In this document: in pieces, positions 16,726 to 25,743 of the stretch | How positions within the stretch are numbered: position 1 is the first letter of the stretch | Layout of the letters: every line of letters starts with the position of its first letter | Source: Dactylosporangium sp040689395 | GTDB lineage: Bacteria > Actinomycetota > Actinomycetes > Mycobacteriales > Micromonosporaceae | DNA: 64,000 bases | Direction: 5' to 3' | Assembly: GCF_040689395.1 (NCBI RefSeq) | Contig: NZ_JBFAZX010000019.1 | Location: 1-64,000, forward strand | The notes under the pieces: model-generated | What the model was told of the DNA's origin: nothing | Seen by the model: only the letters and a program-made list of their open reading frames with translations | Database searches by the model: none | Translations under genes and position numbers: made by a program

Positions 16726-17202
16726 ATGCACATCACGCTGACGGTCCAGCCGGACCGGGGCCGGACCCGCAGGTCGGTGCGGGCGCGGATGCGCGGCAAG
16801 CTGCGTTCGTGGAGCCTCGTGGGCGGTGGGCTTTCGGCGGCCGGCCTCGGCGCGCTCCTCCTCGGCATCCCCGTCGGTGCCGGCATCCTGATCACCCCCG
16901 GCGTGGTGCTCCTCGTGGGCCCGTGGCTGCTCACCCGTGCGGCGGCGAAGGCGCGCACGGGCGTGTTCGTGGAGACGGCGACGTATGAGCTGACCGACGA
17001 GGCGGTCCGCGTGCACACGCAGAGCCTGCGGGCCGGCTACGAGTGGACGGCGGTCGAGCGGGTCGAGGACACCGGCGAGTTCTGGGTGGTGGTGATCGGC
17101 GGCGCGGGCGTCCTGGTGGTGCCGTGGACGCTGCTGCCGACGGGCGAGGCGCGCAAGGCCCGCGACTTCCTGACCGGCCTGGGCCTGATGGTCGCCGTCT
17201 GA
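16726..17202 (+). CDS. Two-helix membrane protein with YcxB-like domain
   Basis: A 158-residue protein. A basic N-terminus leads into two hydrophobic helices (about 31-68), then a small soluble domain with the YcxB-type pattern: YELTDEAVRVHTQSLRAGYE, a WTAVERVEDTGEFWVVV strand pair and an end segment VPWTLLPTGEARKARDF. The role of this family is unknown. ATG follows GGGGGACG. It converges on the methyltransferase gene with only 18 bp between stops. Confidence 0.72.
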   Translation: MHITLTVQPDRGRTRRSVRARMRGKLRSWSLVGGGLSAAGLGALLLGIPVGAGILITPGVVLLVGPWLLTRAAAKARTGVFVETATYELTDEAVRVHTQSLRAGYEWTAVERVEDTGEFWVVVIGGAGVLVVPWTLLPTGEARKARDFLTGLGLMVAV

Positions 17203-17220
17203 CCAAGGGACGCCGGGCCG

Positions 17221-18159
17221 TCAGCGGTCCGCGCGACGGATCGCGAGGGCGAAGAAGCGGTCGTCGCCGTCGTCGTAGTCCGTCAGGGTCCAACCCGATC
17301 GCGAGCACGACTCGGTCAGTGGGGAGCGCGACAGCGGTTCGTCCGGGCGCAGCACCCGGCCGTGGCGGGCGGCCAGGGCGGCGCGGCCCGACGGGTGGAA
17401 CAGCACCAGGTGGCCGCCCGGCACCGTGACCCGGGCGAGCTCTCGCAGGCCTTTGGTGGCGTCCGGCAGGTGCATGACCAGGCCGGCGGCGAAGACGGCG
17501 TCCAGCGAGGCGGCGGCGAGGGGCAGGCGGCGGGCGTCGCCGAGGATCAGCCGCTCGCCACGGGCCCGCGCCACGTCCAGCATCTGCGGGGTCAGGTCCA
17601 GGCCTAGGACCACACCCTCCGAGCCGACCGCTGCGCGCAGGGCGGGCAGCGCCCGGCCGGTGCCGCAGCCGGCGTCGAGGACGGTGCCGCCGCGGGGGAG
17701 GCCGGCACGGTGCACGGCGGCGGCGTACGCGGGCAGGTCGTCGCCGAACTTCGTGTCCCATGTCGCGGCGCGCACGCCGAAGAAGGCACGGGACTCGCGC
17801 AGATACCACCAGCCGTGATCGAGCAGCCGCGGGTTGATGTGGCGCACGACCGGCCAGGCGGGGTCGTGCAGGTCGACGACGATGTCGGCGGCGTCGCCGC
17901 GGTTGGCCTCCTCCGCGTGGCGGTGCCGGGACGTGCGCAGCCACACGACCACGCGGGGACCGCCACCGTCGATGGCGATGCTTGCGTCGCTTCGGACGAT
18001 GTCCTCGCCGGCCTCGCGCGAAGCGGACAGCGTCGATGCCAGCCGCTGCGCGGTGGACGTCACGACCGCCGGGTCCGTGCCGTCGACCACGACGGTCGCC
18101 GGGCCGGCGGCCACCGCGCTCGCCAGCAGGTCGAGCACCTCGGGCCATCGCTGCGTCAT
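17221..18159 (-). CDS. SAM methyltransferase with P-loop-less kinase-like N-terminus
   Basis: A 312-residue two-part protein. The second half (about 150-300) is a class I SAM-dependent methyltransferase with motif I VLDAGCGTGRALPALRAAV, an acidic LGLDLTPQML and ILGDARRLPLAAASLDAVFA. The first 130 residues resemble the uridine-kinase-like domains of actinomycetes (VVVDGTDPAVVTSTAQRLA and DAADIVVDLHDPAWPVVRHI), but the Walker A lysine motif is absent and the region between is much shortened. It is therefore a fusion with a probably non-catalytic nucleotide-kinase relic. The acceptor substrate is unknown. Divergent from the molybdate operon. Confidence 0.8.
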   Translation of the reverse strand: MTQRWPEVLDLLASAVAAGPATVVVDGTDPAVVTSTAQRLASTLSASREAGEDIVRSDASIAIDGGGPRVVVWLRTSRHRHAEEANRGDAADIVVDLHDPAWPVVRHINPRLLDHGWWYLRESRAFFGVRAATWDTKFGDDLPAYAAAVHRAGLPRGGTVLDAGCGTGRALPALRAAVGSEGVVLGLDLTPQMLDVARARGERLILGDARRLPLAAASLDAVFAAGLVMHLPDATKGLRELARVTVPGGHLVLFHPSGRAALAARHGRVLRPDEPLSRSPLTESCSRSGWTLTDYDDGDDRFFALAIRRADR

Positions 18160-18250
18160 GTGTCAATCATGCCTGGCCATATTTTTCTTGGGCAGATGCC
18201 AACCCCAACGCGGATTTGTCCTCGCAACTGCGGTGGATAAGCTTCCGCCC

Positions 18251-18661
18251 ATGACCAAGTTCCGCATCGGCGAGGCGGCCGAGCTGCTCGGCGTCAGCGC
18301 CGACACGCTGCGCCGCTGGGTCGACTCGGGGCGGCTCGCCGCGGGGCGCGACGACAACGGCCACCGCGTGATCGACGGAATCGACCTGGCCGCGTTCGCT
18401 CGGGCGCAGGCCGCGGAGGCGGAGGAGGGCTCGGACGGCTCGTCCGCGCGCAACCGCCTGCGGGGCATCGTCACCGCCGTGGTCAAGGACACGGTGATGG
18501 CGCAGGTCGACATCCAGGCCGGGCCGTTCCGGATCGTCTCGCTGATGAGCCGCGAGGCGGCGGACGAGCTCGACCTACAGGTCGGGTCGCTGGCCGTCGC
18601 GGTGATCAAGTCGACCACCGTCGTTGTGGAGCGCGTTGACAAAGGGAGGAACCACTCATGA
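18251..18661 (+). CDS. HTH-TOBE molybdate-binding regulator
   Basis: A 136-residue protein joining an excisionase/MerR-type helix-turn-helix (residues 4-48, KFRIGEAAELLGVSADTLRR) to a single TOBE/Mop domain (about 68-133, NRLRGIVTAVVKDTVMAQVD). The TOBE domain binds molybdate or tungstate in ModE-type regulators and molbindins. As the first gene of the modABC operon (stop overlaps the modA ATG) it is expected to sense intracellular molybdate and regulate uptake. The ATG has no strong ribosome site; a leaderless or weakly led transcript is possible. Confidence 0.87.
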   Translation: MTKFRIGEAAELLGVSADTLRRWVDSGRLAAGRDDNGHRVIDGIDLAAFARAQAAEAEEGSDGSSARNRLRGIVTAVVKDTVMAQVDIQAGPFRIVSLMSREAADELDLQVGSLAVAVIKSTTVVVERVDKGRNHS

Positions 18662-19467
18662 GACGTGCCGCACTGGCAGCGTTCACGGTCTTCGCGGTCG
18701 GCCTGGCCGGCCTGGCCGGCTGCAGTGACAAGACCGACACGTCGAACCAGTCGGCGACGCCGACGACGCCCACGTCGAAGGGGGTCACCGGCACCGTCAC
18801 GGTCTTCGCCGCGGCATCGCTCACCGAGTCCTTCAACAAGATCGGCAAGGACTTCGAGGCGGCCAACCCGGGCGCCAAGGTCACGTTCAACTTCGCCGGC
18901 AGCTCCGCGCTCGCCACGCAGATCAACCAGGGCGCGCCCGCCGACGTGTTCGCCTCGGCGGCGCCGGCCAACATGAAGACCGTCACCGACGCCGGCAACG
19001 GCGTGGGCACGGCGACCACGTTCGTCAAGAATCAGCTCGTGATCGCGGTGCCGAAGGGCAACCCGAAGGGCGTCAAGGGCCTGTCCGACCTGACCAAGCC
19101 CGGCGTGAAGGTCGCGCTGTGCGCGGAGCAGGTGCCGTGCGGCGCGGCGGCCAAGAAGGCGCTGGACGCCGCGAGCGTGAAGCTCACTCCGGTCACGCTT
19201 GAGCAGGACGTCAAGGGCGCGCTGTCGAAGGTGAAGCTGGGCGAGGTCGACGCCGCACTCGTGTATCGCACCGACGCCAAGGCCACCACCGCCGCCGCCG
19301 ACGTCGAAGGCATCGAGTTCCCGGAGTCGGCGGGCGCGATCAACGACTACCCGATCATCGTGGTCAAGAACGCGCCGAACGCGGCGGGCGCGCAGGCGTT
19401 CGTGGCGTGGGTGCTGTCGGACAAGGGTAAGAGCGTGCTCTCGGATGCCGGCTTCCAGGCGCCGTGA
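18658..19467 (+). CDS. modA: Molybdate ABC transporter substrate-binding lipoprotein
   Basis: A 269-residue lipoprotein with lipobox LAGC (Cys 22) and a short Ser/Thr-rich linker. The mature part matches ModA: TVTVFAAASLTESFNKIG, then NFAGSSALATQINQGAPADVF, where the Ser residues contact the oxyanion. It captures molybdate at the outer membrane face of the cell and delivers it to ModB. GGGAGG precedes the ATG, which overlaps the regulator stop by ATGA. Confidence 0.95.
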   Translation: MRRAALAAFTVFAVGLAGLAGCSDKTDTSNQSATPTTPTSKGVTGTVTVFAAASLTESFNKIGKDFEAANPGAKVTFNFAGSSALATQINQGAPADVFASAAPANMKTVTDAGNGVGTATTFVKNQLVIAVPKGNPKGVKGLSDLTKPGVKVALCAEQVPCGAAAKKALDAASVKLTPVTLEQDVKGALSKVKLGEVDAALVYRTDAKATTAAADVEGIEFPESAGAINDYPIIVVKNAPNAAGAQAFVAWVLSDKGKSVLSDAGFQAP

Positions 19468-20248
19468 CGGCTCCCGGCGGGTACCAGCCGCGCTGCTGGT
19501 GCCCGCCGGCCTCGGCCTCGCCTTTCTCGTCCTGCCGCTGGCCGGCCTGCTGATCCGGACGCCCTGGACGACGCTGCCCGAGCGCCTCGCCCAGCCCGGC
19601 GTGCTGACCGCGCTGCGACTGTCGCTGCAGAGTGCCACCATCGCCACGCTGCTGTGCCTCGCGCTCGGCGTGCCACTGGCGTGGCTGCTCGCCCGGGTCG
19701 ACTTCCCCGGCCGCCGGCTGGTGCGCGCGCTGGTGACCGTGCCGCTGGTGCTGCCGCCGGTCGTCGGCGGCGTCGCGCTGCTGCTGGTCTTCGGCCGCCG
19801 CGGCCTGCTCGGCGCGTGGCTGGACCGCACGTTCGGCATCACGCTGCCGTTCACCACGACCGCGGTCGTGCTGGCCGAGGCGTTCGTCGCGATGCCGTTC
19901 CTCATCATCGCCGTCGAGGGTGCGCTGCGCGGCGCCGACAGCCGCTACGAGGAGGCCGCGGCGACGCTCGGCGCGGGGCGCTGGACGGCCTTCACGCGCG
20001 TGACGCTGCCGCTGGTGGCGCCCGGCATCGCCGCCGGGGGCGTGCTGTGCTGGGCCCGGGCGCTGGGCGAGTTCGGCGCGACGATCACGTTCGCCGGCAG
20101 CCTCCCGGGCACGACGAGGACGATGCCGCTGGAGGTGTACCTCGCGCTCGAGACCGACCTGCAGGCCGCGATCGTGCTGAGCCTCATCCTGCTCGCCGTC
20201 TCGGTGGCGATCCTGGCCTCGCTGCGCGACCGGTGGATCACCGCATGA
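19445..20248 (+). CDS. modB: Molybdate ABC permease
   Basis: A 267-residue ABC permease with about five to six transmembrane helices. The EAA loop that contacts the ATPase reads YEEAAATLGAGRWTAFTRVTLP followed by GIAAGGVLCWARALGEFG (here split). This is typical of ModB. The ATG overlaps modA by 23 bp; a later GTG (19499) is possible but would trim the first helix. Confidence 0.93.
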   Translation: MPASRRRDGSRRVPAALLVPAGLGLAFLVLPLAGLLIRTPWTTLPERLAQPGVLTALRLSLQSATIATLLCLALGVPLAWLLARVDFPGRRLVRALVTVPLVLPPVVGGVALLLVFGRRGLLGAWLDRTFGITLPFTTTAVVLAEAFVAMPFLIIAVEGALRGADSRYEEAAATLGAGRWTAFTRVTLPLVAPGIAAGGVLCWARALGEFGATITFAGSLPGTTRTMPLEVYLALETDLQAAIVLSLILLAVSVAILASLRDRWITA

Positions 20249-21300
20249 CGGCCTACCTGGACGCGCGGATCGTGGTCGACCGCGGCACCTTCCGCCTGGA
20301 CGCCGCGCTCAGCATCGCCGCGGGCGAGGTCGTTGCCCTGCTCGGGCCCAACGGGGCGGGCAAGACCACCGCGCTGCGGGCGCTGGCCGGGCTGGCCGCG
20401 CTCACCGACGGGCACATCACGCTCGATGGCCGCGATCTCGACCGGCCCGGGCAGCGGGTCTGGACCCCGCCCGAGCGCCGGCAGATCGGCGTGGTGTTCC
20501 AGGACTACCTGCTCTTTCCGCACCTGAGCGCGCTGGACAACGTCGCCTTCGGGCCCCGCCGCCAGGGCGCCGACCGCCGGACCGCCCGGGCCGGGGCCAT
20601 GGATTGGCTGGGCCGGGTGGGGCTGGCCGACTTCGCCCGGCGCAAGCCGCGCCAGCTCTCCGGTGGCCAGGCGCAGCGGGTGGCGCTGGCGCGGGCTCTT
20701 GCCGTACAACCGCGGCTGTTGCTCCTCGACGAGCCCCTCGCCGCGCTGGACGCCGGGACGCGGGCCGACACCCGCGCCGAGCTGCAGCGGCACCTCACCG
20801 ATCATCCGGGCGCCACGCTGCTGGTCACGCACGACCCGCTCGACGCGCTGGTGCTCGCCGACCGGCTGGTGATCATCGAGGGCGGCGCGGTCGTGCAGGA
20901 GGGCGGCGCGGCCGAGATCACCGCGCGGCCGCGGACCGAGTACGTGGCCCGCCTGGTGGGCCTCAACCTCTACCGCGGCTGGGCCGACGGCCACGCGGTC
21001 GACGTGGGCGGCGTTCTGCTCACCGCCGCGGACGCGCTGCAGGGCGACGCGTTCGTGGCGTTCGCGCCGGCCGCGGTCGCGCTGTACCCTGCCCGCCCCG
21101 ACGGCAGCCCGCGCAACGCCTGGCCGGCCACCATCGCCGGCATCCAGCGCCACGGCGACAACCTGCGCATCCAGCTGGCCGGAGCGCTGATCGCCGCCGC
21201 CGACGTGACGCCCGCGGCCGCGGCCCACTTGGAGCTCACCCGGGGGCGGGAGGTGTGGGCCGCCGTCAAGGCCGCGGAGACCCGCGCCTACCCGGCCTGA
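20245..21300 (+). CDS. modC: Molybdate ABC ATPase with C-terminal TOBE domain
   Basis: A 351-residue ATPase with Walker A GPNGAGKTT (34-42), Q-loop VVFQDYLLFPHL, signature LSGGQAQR and Walker B LLLLDEPLAALD. Residues after about 255 form a TOBE domain that can bind molybdate for feedback control. It energises ModB. ATGA overlap with modB. The regulator-A-B-C order with continuous overlaps indicates one transcript. Confidence 0.94.
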   Translation: MTAYLDARIVVDRGTFRLDAALSIAAGEVVALLGPNGAGKTTALRALAGLAALTDGHITLDGRDLDRPGQRVWTPPERRQIGVVFQDYLLFPHLSALDNVAFGPRRQGADRRTARAGAMDWLGRVGLADFARRKPRQLSGGQAQRVALARALAVQPRLLLLDEPLAALDAGTRADTRAELQRHLTDHPGATLLVTHDPLDALVLADRLVIIEGGAVVQEGGAAEITARPRTEYVARLVGLNLYRGWADGHAVDVGGVLLTAADALQGDAFVAFAPAAVALYPARPDGSPRNAWPATIAGIQRHGDNLRIQLAGALIAAADVTPAAAAHLELTRGREVWAAVKAAETRAYPA

Positions 21301-21321
21301 GGCCGCACATACGATGGCGAC

Positions 21322-22077
21322 ATGCGCAAAGTGTTGATCATCGGGGTCGGCGCCGGGGACCCGGACCAGGTCACCATCCAGGCGATCAATGCGATGAACG
21401 CCGTGGACGCGTTCTTCGTCCTGGACAAGGGCGAGGCCGCCGTCGAGCTGACCGAGGCCCGCATGGCGCTGTGCGCGCGGTACGTCACCGGCGACTACCG
21501 CACGATCGTGATCCCGGACCCGCCGCGGGACCGGGTCGCCACCGACTACACGGGCGCGGTCCGGGACTGGCGCGACGAGCGGGCCCGGCTGCTCGCCGAG
21601 GCGATCGAGCGTGAGCTGGGCGAGGACGGCGTCGGCGGGATCCTGGCGTGGGGCGACCCGGCGCTGTACGACGGGACGATCCGCGTCCTGGAGACGATCC
21701 GCGAGGCGGGGCACGAGGTCGAGTACGAGGTGATCCCGGGCATCAGCAGCGTGCAGATCCTCGCCGCGCGCCACCGGGTCACGCTCAACCGGGTCGCCGG
21801 GCCGGTGCACATCACCACCGGGCGCCGCCTTGCCGCGGCCTGGCCCGAGGGCTGCGACGACGTGGTCGTCATGCTCGACGCCGGCCTGGCCTGCCGCCTG
21901 TACCGCGACGAGCCGATCGACATCTACTGGGGCGCCTACCTGGGCACCCCGGACGAGCTGCTGATGGCCGGGCGCCTGGGCGAGGTCCTCGACGAGATCG
22001 AGGCGGTACGCACGCGGGCCCGGGCCCGCAAGGGCTGGATCATGGATACGTACCTGCTGCGCCGCGTGGGGTCGTAG
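21322..22077 (+). CDS. cobF: Precorrin-6A synthase (deacetylating)
   Basis: A 251-residue SAM-dependent tetrapyrrole methyltransferase of the aerobic cobalamin pathway, methylating C-1 of precorrin-5 with loss of acetate. The start MRKVLIIGVGAGDPDQVTIQ is the conserved SAM-binding opening, and ILAWGDPALYDGTIRVLE and VIPGISSVQILAARHRVTLN are family-typical. It begins 21 bp after modC and may be read through from that operon. No other cobalamin genes are adjacent, so it is detached from its pathway cluster. Confidence 0.93.
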   Translation: MRKVLIIGVGAGDPDQVTIQAINAMNAVDAFFVLDKGEAAVELTEARMALCARYVTGDYRTIVIPDPPRDRVATDYTGAVRDWRDERARLLAEAIERELGEDGVGGILAWGDPALYDGTIRVLETIREAGHEVEYEVIPGISSVQILAARHRVTLNRVAGPVHITTGRRLAAAWPEGCDDVVVMLDAGLACRLYRDEPIDIYWGAYLGTPDELLMAGRLGEVLDEIEAVRTRARARKGWIMDTYLLRRVGS

Positions 22078-22182
22078 CGGGCATCAGCCGATCATGCCGG
22101 CGGAGCCGCCCGAGCGCCCGGAGGCACCGCGCCACCTGGCCGGATGTCCACGGCCCGGCTCGGCGGCCCCTCGGGTCCGGGT

Positions 22183-22211
22183 GGAACTTCCGCGGCGCGC
22201 GCGGCGACAAT
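22183..22211 (+). promoter_or_regulatory. Possible ECF sigma-factor promoter
   Basis: GGAAC at 22183-22187 is followed, 17 bp later, by CGACAAT at 22205-22211, close to the GGAAC-N16/17-CGTC consensus of several ECF sigma factors. The GTG of the anti-sigma gene starts 6 bp further on, which would make the mRNA leaderless. This is pattern matching only. Confidence 0.35.
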
Positions 22212-22217
22212 CCAACC

Positions 22218-23033
22218 GTGGAGTGTGAGCGGTACCGAGAGGCGTTGTCGGCCCGGCTCGACGGGGAGGACGAACCGATCGAGCCGGCGCTCGTCGACGC
22301 CCACCTGGCGGGATGCCCGGCGTGCCGGGAGTGGGAGCGCGAGGCCGTGGCCGTGACCCGGCTCGTCCGCCTGCAGCCGATGCCGGCCGCCCCGCCGTCC
22401 GTGGAGAGCCTGCTCGCGGGCTTCCGATCAGCGCGAGACGACGGCCCCCAGCCGGCGGAAAGGACGGCGGCCATGCCGGCCGGAACGGCGCGGGCCGCCC
22501 GGGGGCTGTCGCGGCGCCGCCTGGTCCTCGTCCTGCGGGTGCTGCTCGGCGCGTTCGGCGCGGCCCAGTTCGTGCTCGGCATCGCCCAGGTCGCCAGCGC
22601 CGCTACCGCCGTCCACACGCACGGATCCGGTCACGTCTTCCATGAGTCCGCCGCCTGGAACGTGGCGATCGGCGCCGGCTTCGCCTGGATCGCCACCCGC
22701 CGCGCCACGCCCGCCGGCGCCCTGCCGATGCTCACCGCGTTCGTCGCGCTGCTGGCCCTGCTGAGCACCAGCGACCTGCTGGCCGGCACGGTGGAGACGA
22801 CCCGGCTGGTCAGCCACGCCTTCGTGCTGGCCGGATACGCGATCGTCGTCGCGCTCTCCCGCCCGGCGTTCGACCCGGGCCGCCCGCCCGCCGGCCGCCA
22901 GGGCCCGCCGTGGCGATGGCGCCGCCCGGCCGCGCTCGACGAGGAACCACCGGCCCCGGCCCCGACCCCGGCGCGCCTGCGCCTGGTGCAGGGCGAGGCC
23001 CACGCCGGCAACTCGCTGCGCGAGGCCGCCTGA
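22218..23033 (+). CDS. Zinc-type anti-sigma factor with membrane domain
   Basis: A 271-residue protein. The N-terminal ZAS domain has the HxxxCxxC motif (H29, C33, C36) plus Cys3, as in zinc-binding anti-sigma factors that sequester ECF sigma factors. The C-terminal half has about five hydrophobic segments (from about 95 to 215), with a HTHGSGHVFHESAAW segment between the first two that resembles DUF2275-like membrane domains. No sigma gene is adjacent, which is unusual because such pairs normally share an operon. The GTG start has no ribosome site; a possible ECF promoter just upstream suggests a leaderless message controlled by its own partner. Confidence 0.82.
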   Translation: MECERYREALSARLDGEDEPIEPALVDAHLAGCPACREWEREAVAVTRLVRLQPMPAAPPSVESLLAGFRSARDDGPQPAERTAAMPAGTARAARGLSRRRLVLVLRVLLGAFGAAQFVLGIAQVASAATAVHTHGSGHVFHESAAWNVAIGAGFAWIATRRATPAGALPMLTAFVALLALLSTSDLLAGTVETTRLVSHAFVLAGYAIVVALSRPAFDPGRPPAGRQGPPWRWRRPAALDEEPPAPAPTPARLRLVQGEAHAGNSLREAA

Positions 23034-23274
23034 GCCGCTCACCTTCCACTCGCTGTCATCCACATGGATTTTCGCCTTATGGCGATCGGCGCCCGGCGGT
23101 CGCGCAAGAGTTGACTCCTTCCAGTAACGGTGTCAGGTTGGAGTAGACGGCCCGATTGTGCGGTGAAAATTCCGATTTGGCCGGCGCGCGCGGGCCGCAG
23201 GGGGAAACGTCAGTTGCCGGAGGAAGCCGGTTTTGCGAACCGATGCGTTTCCGAACCGATGCAAGGAGTTCCGC

Positions 23275-24750
23275 GTGACGACACAAGAACGCCCACCGAC
23301 CACGACCGACGCCGGGATTCCCGTCGCCAGCGACGAGCATTCGCTGTCGGTCGGCCCCGACGGACCGCTGCTGCTGCAGGACCACTACCTGATCGAGCAG
23401 ATGGCGGTCTTCAACCGGGAGCGCATCCCGGAGCGTCAGCCGCACGCCAAGGGCGGCGGCGCGTTCGGGATCTTCAAGACGACCCAGGACGTCAGCGCCT
23501 TCACTCGGGCCGCGGTGTTCCAGCCCGGCGCCGAGACCGACGTGATCGTCCGGTTCTCCACCGTCGCGGGGGAGCGGGGCAGCCCCGACACCTGGCGCGA
23601 CCCGCGCGGGTTCGCCGTGAAGTTCTACACGAGCGAGGGCAACCTCGACATCGTCGGCAACAACACGCCCATCTTCTTCATCCGCGACCCGCTGAAGTTC
23701 CAGCACTTCATCCGGTCGCAGAAGCGGCGCGCGAACAACAACCTGCGCGACCACGACATGCAGTGGGACTTCTGGACCCTCTCGCCCGAGTCGGCGCACA
23801 TGGTGACCTGGCTGATGGGGGACCGCGGCATTCCGCGCGCGTGGCGGAACATGAACGGCTACGGCAGTCACGCCTACATGTGGATCAACGCCCAGGGTGT
23901 GCGGTTCTGGGTGAAGTACCACTTCAAGACCGACCAGGGCATCGAGTTCCTCACCCAGGAAGAGGGCGACCGGATGGCCTCGGTCGACGCCGACTACCAC
24001 CAGCGCGACCTGTACGAGCACATCGCGGCCGGGGAGTTCCCCAGCTGGACGCTCAAGGTGCAGATCATGCCGTTCGAGGAGGCCAAGACCTACCGCTTCA
24101 ACCCGTTCGACCTCACGAAGGTGTGGCCGCACAGCGACTACCCGCTGCGCGAGGTCGGCCGGATGACGCTCAACCGCAACGTCACCGACTACCACACCGA
24201 GATGGAGCAGCTCGCGTTCGAGCCCAACAACCTTGTGGCCGGCACGGGCCTGTCGCCGGACAAGATGCTGCTGGCCCGGGGGTTCAGCTACTCCGACGCG
24301 CACCGCGCGCGACTCGGCGTCAACTACAAGCAGATTCCGGTGAACTCGCCGCGGGTGGAGGTGCACAGCTACTCCAAGGACGGCGGCATGCGGGTGAAGA
24401 ACGTCAGCGACCCGGTCTACGCCCCGAACTCCTACGGTGGCCCGGCGGCCCGGCCGGAGCTGACCGACGACGGCGGCAAGTGGTACGCCGACGGCGAGAT
24501 GGTGCGCACCGCGTACACGCCGCACGCCGAGGACGACGACTGGGGCCAGGCCGGCACGATGGTGCGTGAGGTCCTCGACGACGCGGCCCGCGAACGCCTG
24601 GTGAACAACATCGTGGGCCACCTCCTCGACGGCGTGAGCGAGCCGGTCCTGGTGCGCGCCTTCGAGTACTGGCACAACGTCGACAAGGAACTCGGCGACC
24701 GCATCGAGCACGGCGTGCGCGCCAAGCGCCTCCAGAAGGTCGCGAAGTAG
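23275..24750 (+). CDS. katA: Monofunctional heme catalase
   Basis: A 491-residue small-subunit clade catalase that disproportionates hydrogen peroxide in the cytoplasm. The distal catalytic His lies in IPERQPHAKGGGAFG, the distal Asn in IVGNNTPIFFIRDP, and the proximal heme-ligand Tyr in RGFSYSDAHRARLG. The GTG start has AAGGAG 8 nt upstream. The 241-bp upstream gap includes an imperfect inverted repeat ACTCC...GGAGT around 23115-23145 that could be regulatory. No regulator gene is adjacent. Confidence 0.96.
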   Translation: MTTQERPPTTTDAGIPVASDEHSLSVGPDGPLLLQDHYLIEQMAVFNRERIPERQPHAKGGGAFGIFKTTQDVSAFTRAAVFQPGAETDVIVRFSTVAGERGSPDTWRDPRGFAVKFYTSEGNLDIVGNNTPIFFIRDPLKFQHFIRSQKRRANNNLRDHDMQWDFWTLSPESAHMVTWLMGDRGIPRAWRNMNGYGSHAYMWINAQGVRFWVKYHFKTDQGIEFLTQEEGDRMASVDADYHQRDLYEHIAAGEFPSWTLKVQIMPFEEAKTYRFNPFDLTKVWPHSDYPLREVGRMTLNRNVTDYHTEMEQLAFEPNNLVAGTGLSPDKMLLARGFSYSDAHRARLGVNYKQIPVNSPRVEVHSYSKDGGMRVKNVSDPVYAPNSYGGPAARPELTDDGGKWYADGEMVRTAYTPHAEDDDWGQAGTMVREVLDDAARERLVNNIVGHLLDGVSEPVLVRAFEYWHNVDKELGDRIEHGVRAKRLQKVAK

Positions 24751-24755
24751 CCCGC

Positions 24756-24789
24756 GACGGCGAGGCCAACCGGGTGGGGCTTCGCCGTC
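24756..24789 (+). terminator. katA terminator hairpin
   Basis: GACGGCGAGGCC at 24756-24767 pairs with GGCTTCGCCGTC at 24778-24789, a 12-bp stem with one G-U pair and a 10-nt loop, starting 5 bp past the catalase stop. There is no T-run. Confidence 0.75.
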
Positions 24790-24910
24790 CTGTGCCTTCG
24801 ATGTTCACGCCGACGTTCCCAGTTGATCACCGGCCATCGCCCGCACGGTTTCGCAGCGCCCGGCAGACTTGGCGCCGTTCGCAGCATCGGTACCGCCGGG
24901 AGCGTGGTCC

Positions 24911-25651
24911 TTGGTCTCGCACGGGCATCGGCGGCGGCGCCGGACGGCCGCCGCCCGGCCACTGTCCGCACTCGCCGCCGCCGCGCTCGCGGTCGCTTCG
25001 GTCGCGTTCACGCCGGCTCCGGCGGCGGCGCACCCGTTCGGCGATCCGCAGACCGTGGCCATCACGCTCGACGAGCAGCGGCCCGAGGTCGTGCGCGTGC
25101 GCTGGCGGGCCGGCGGCCCGGACGACCTCACCCTGCTCGGCGTGTCGCTCGGGGTGCTGCCGCAGGACCGCGTCATGCTCGACGGCGCCGTGGACTACCG
25201 GCACACCGACCCCGCCACGATCGCGTCGTCCGAGCGGTTCACGGCGTATCTTCTCAGGCAGATCGCGGTCAGCGCCGGCGCACAGCCCTGCGCCGGCGCG
25301 GTCGAGCCGCCGATGGCCCTGGACCTGAAGGGCGCGATCGTCGACTACACCTGCCCGGGACCGGTCAGCACGGTCACCGTCGCGGTGCGGATGCTCACCG
25401 ACCTCAACCCCGCGTACCGAACCCTCGCAACCGGCCCCGGCGGCCAGCGCGCGGTGTACGAATCGGGCAAGGCCTCCCACGACTGGACCCTGGCCGGCGC
25501 GCCCGCGGCGGACGGCACCGGCCTGGGTCGCAGCGCGGCGATCCAGATCGCCGCCGTGCTCGGCGGCGTCCTGGTCGCCGCGGCCGGCGCCGTCGTGGTG
25601 GCGCGCCGGACGCGCGGACGGCGCCTTCGTATGCGCAAGACGGCGGCGTAA
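24911..25651 (+). CDS. Secreted/membrane-anchored protein, function unknown
   Basis: A 246-residue protein from the chosen TTG (VSHGHRRRRR n-region, then a hydrophobic stretch and the cleavage region PAPAAAHPFG). GGGAG lies 8 nt before this TTG; another TTG 42 bp upstream is possible. The mature N-terminus AHPFGDPQTVAI resembles exported proteins whose genes accompany HupE/UreJ-like metal permeases. A second hydrophobic segment near the C-terminus (AAVLGGVLVAAAGAVVVARR) and a basic tail anchor it in the membrane with the domain outside. Two Cys (PCAG and YTCPG) may form a disulfide. Function not known. Confidence 0.7.
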   Translation: MVSHGHRRRRRTAAARPLSALAAAALAVASVAFTPAPAAAHPFGDPQTVAITLDEQRPEVVRVRWRAGGPDDLTLLGVSLGVLPQDRVMLDGAVDYRHTDPATIASSERFTAYLLRQIAVSAGAQPCAGAVEPPMALDLKGAIVDYTCPGPVSTVTVAVRMLTDLNPAYRTLATGPGGQRAVYESGKASHDWTLAGAPAADGTGLGRSAAIQIAAVLGGVLVAAAGAVVVARRTRGRRLRMRKTAA

Positions 25652-25743
25652 GCCGGCGAGCGTCCGTGAGAGGCGCCGCGACGGGCACGCCGGTGGCGGG
25701 TCGCCGCGACGCCTCGGTGTCCGGATCGGTGTCAGGCGACGCG

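Noticed and set aside
14773..17016. A 747-codon minus-strand frame
   Set aside because: Antisense to four well-supported genes with intact motifs on the plus strand.
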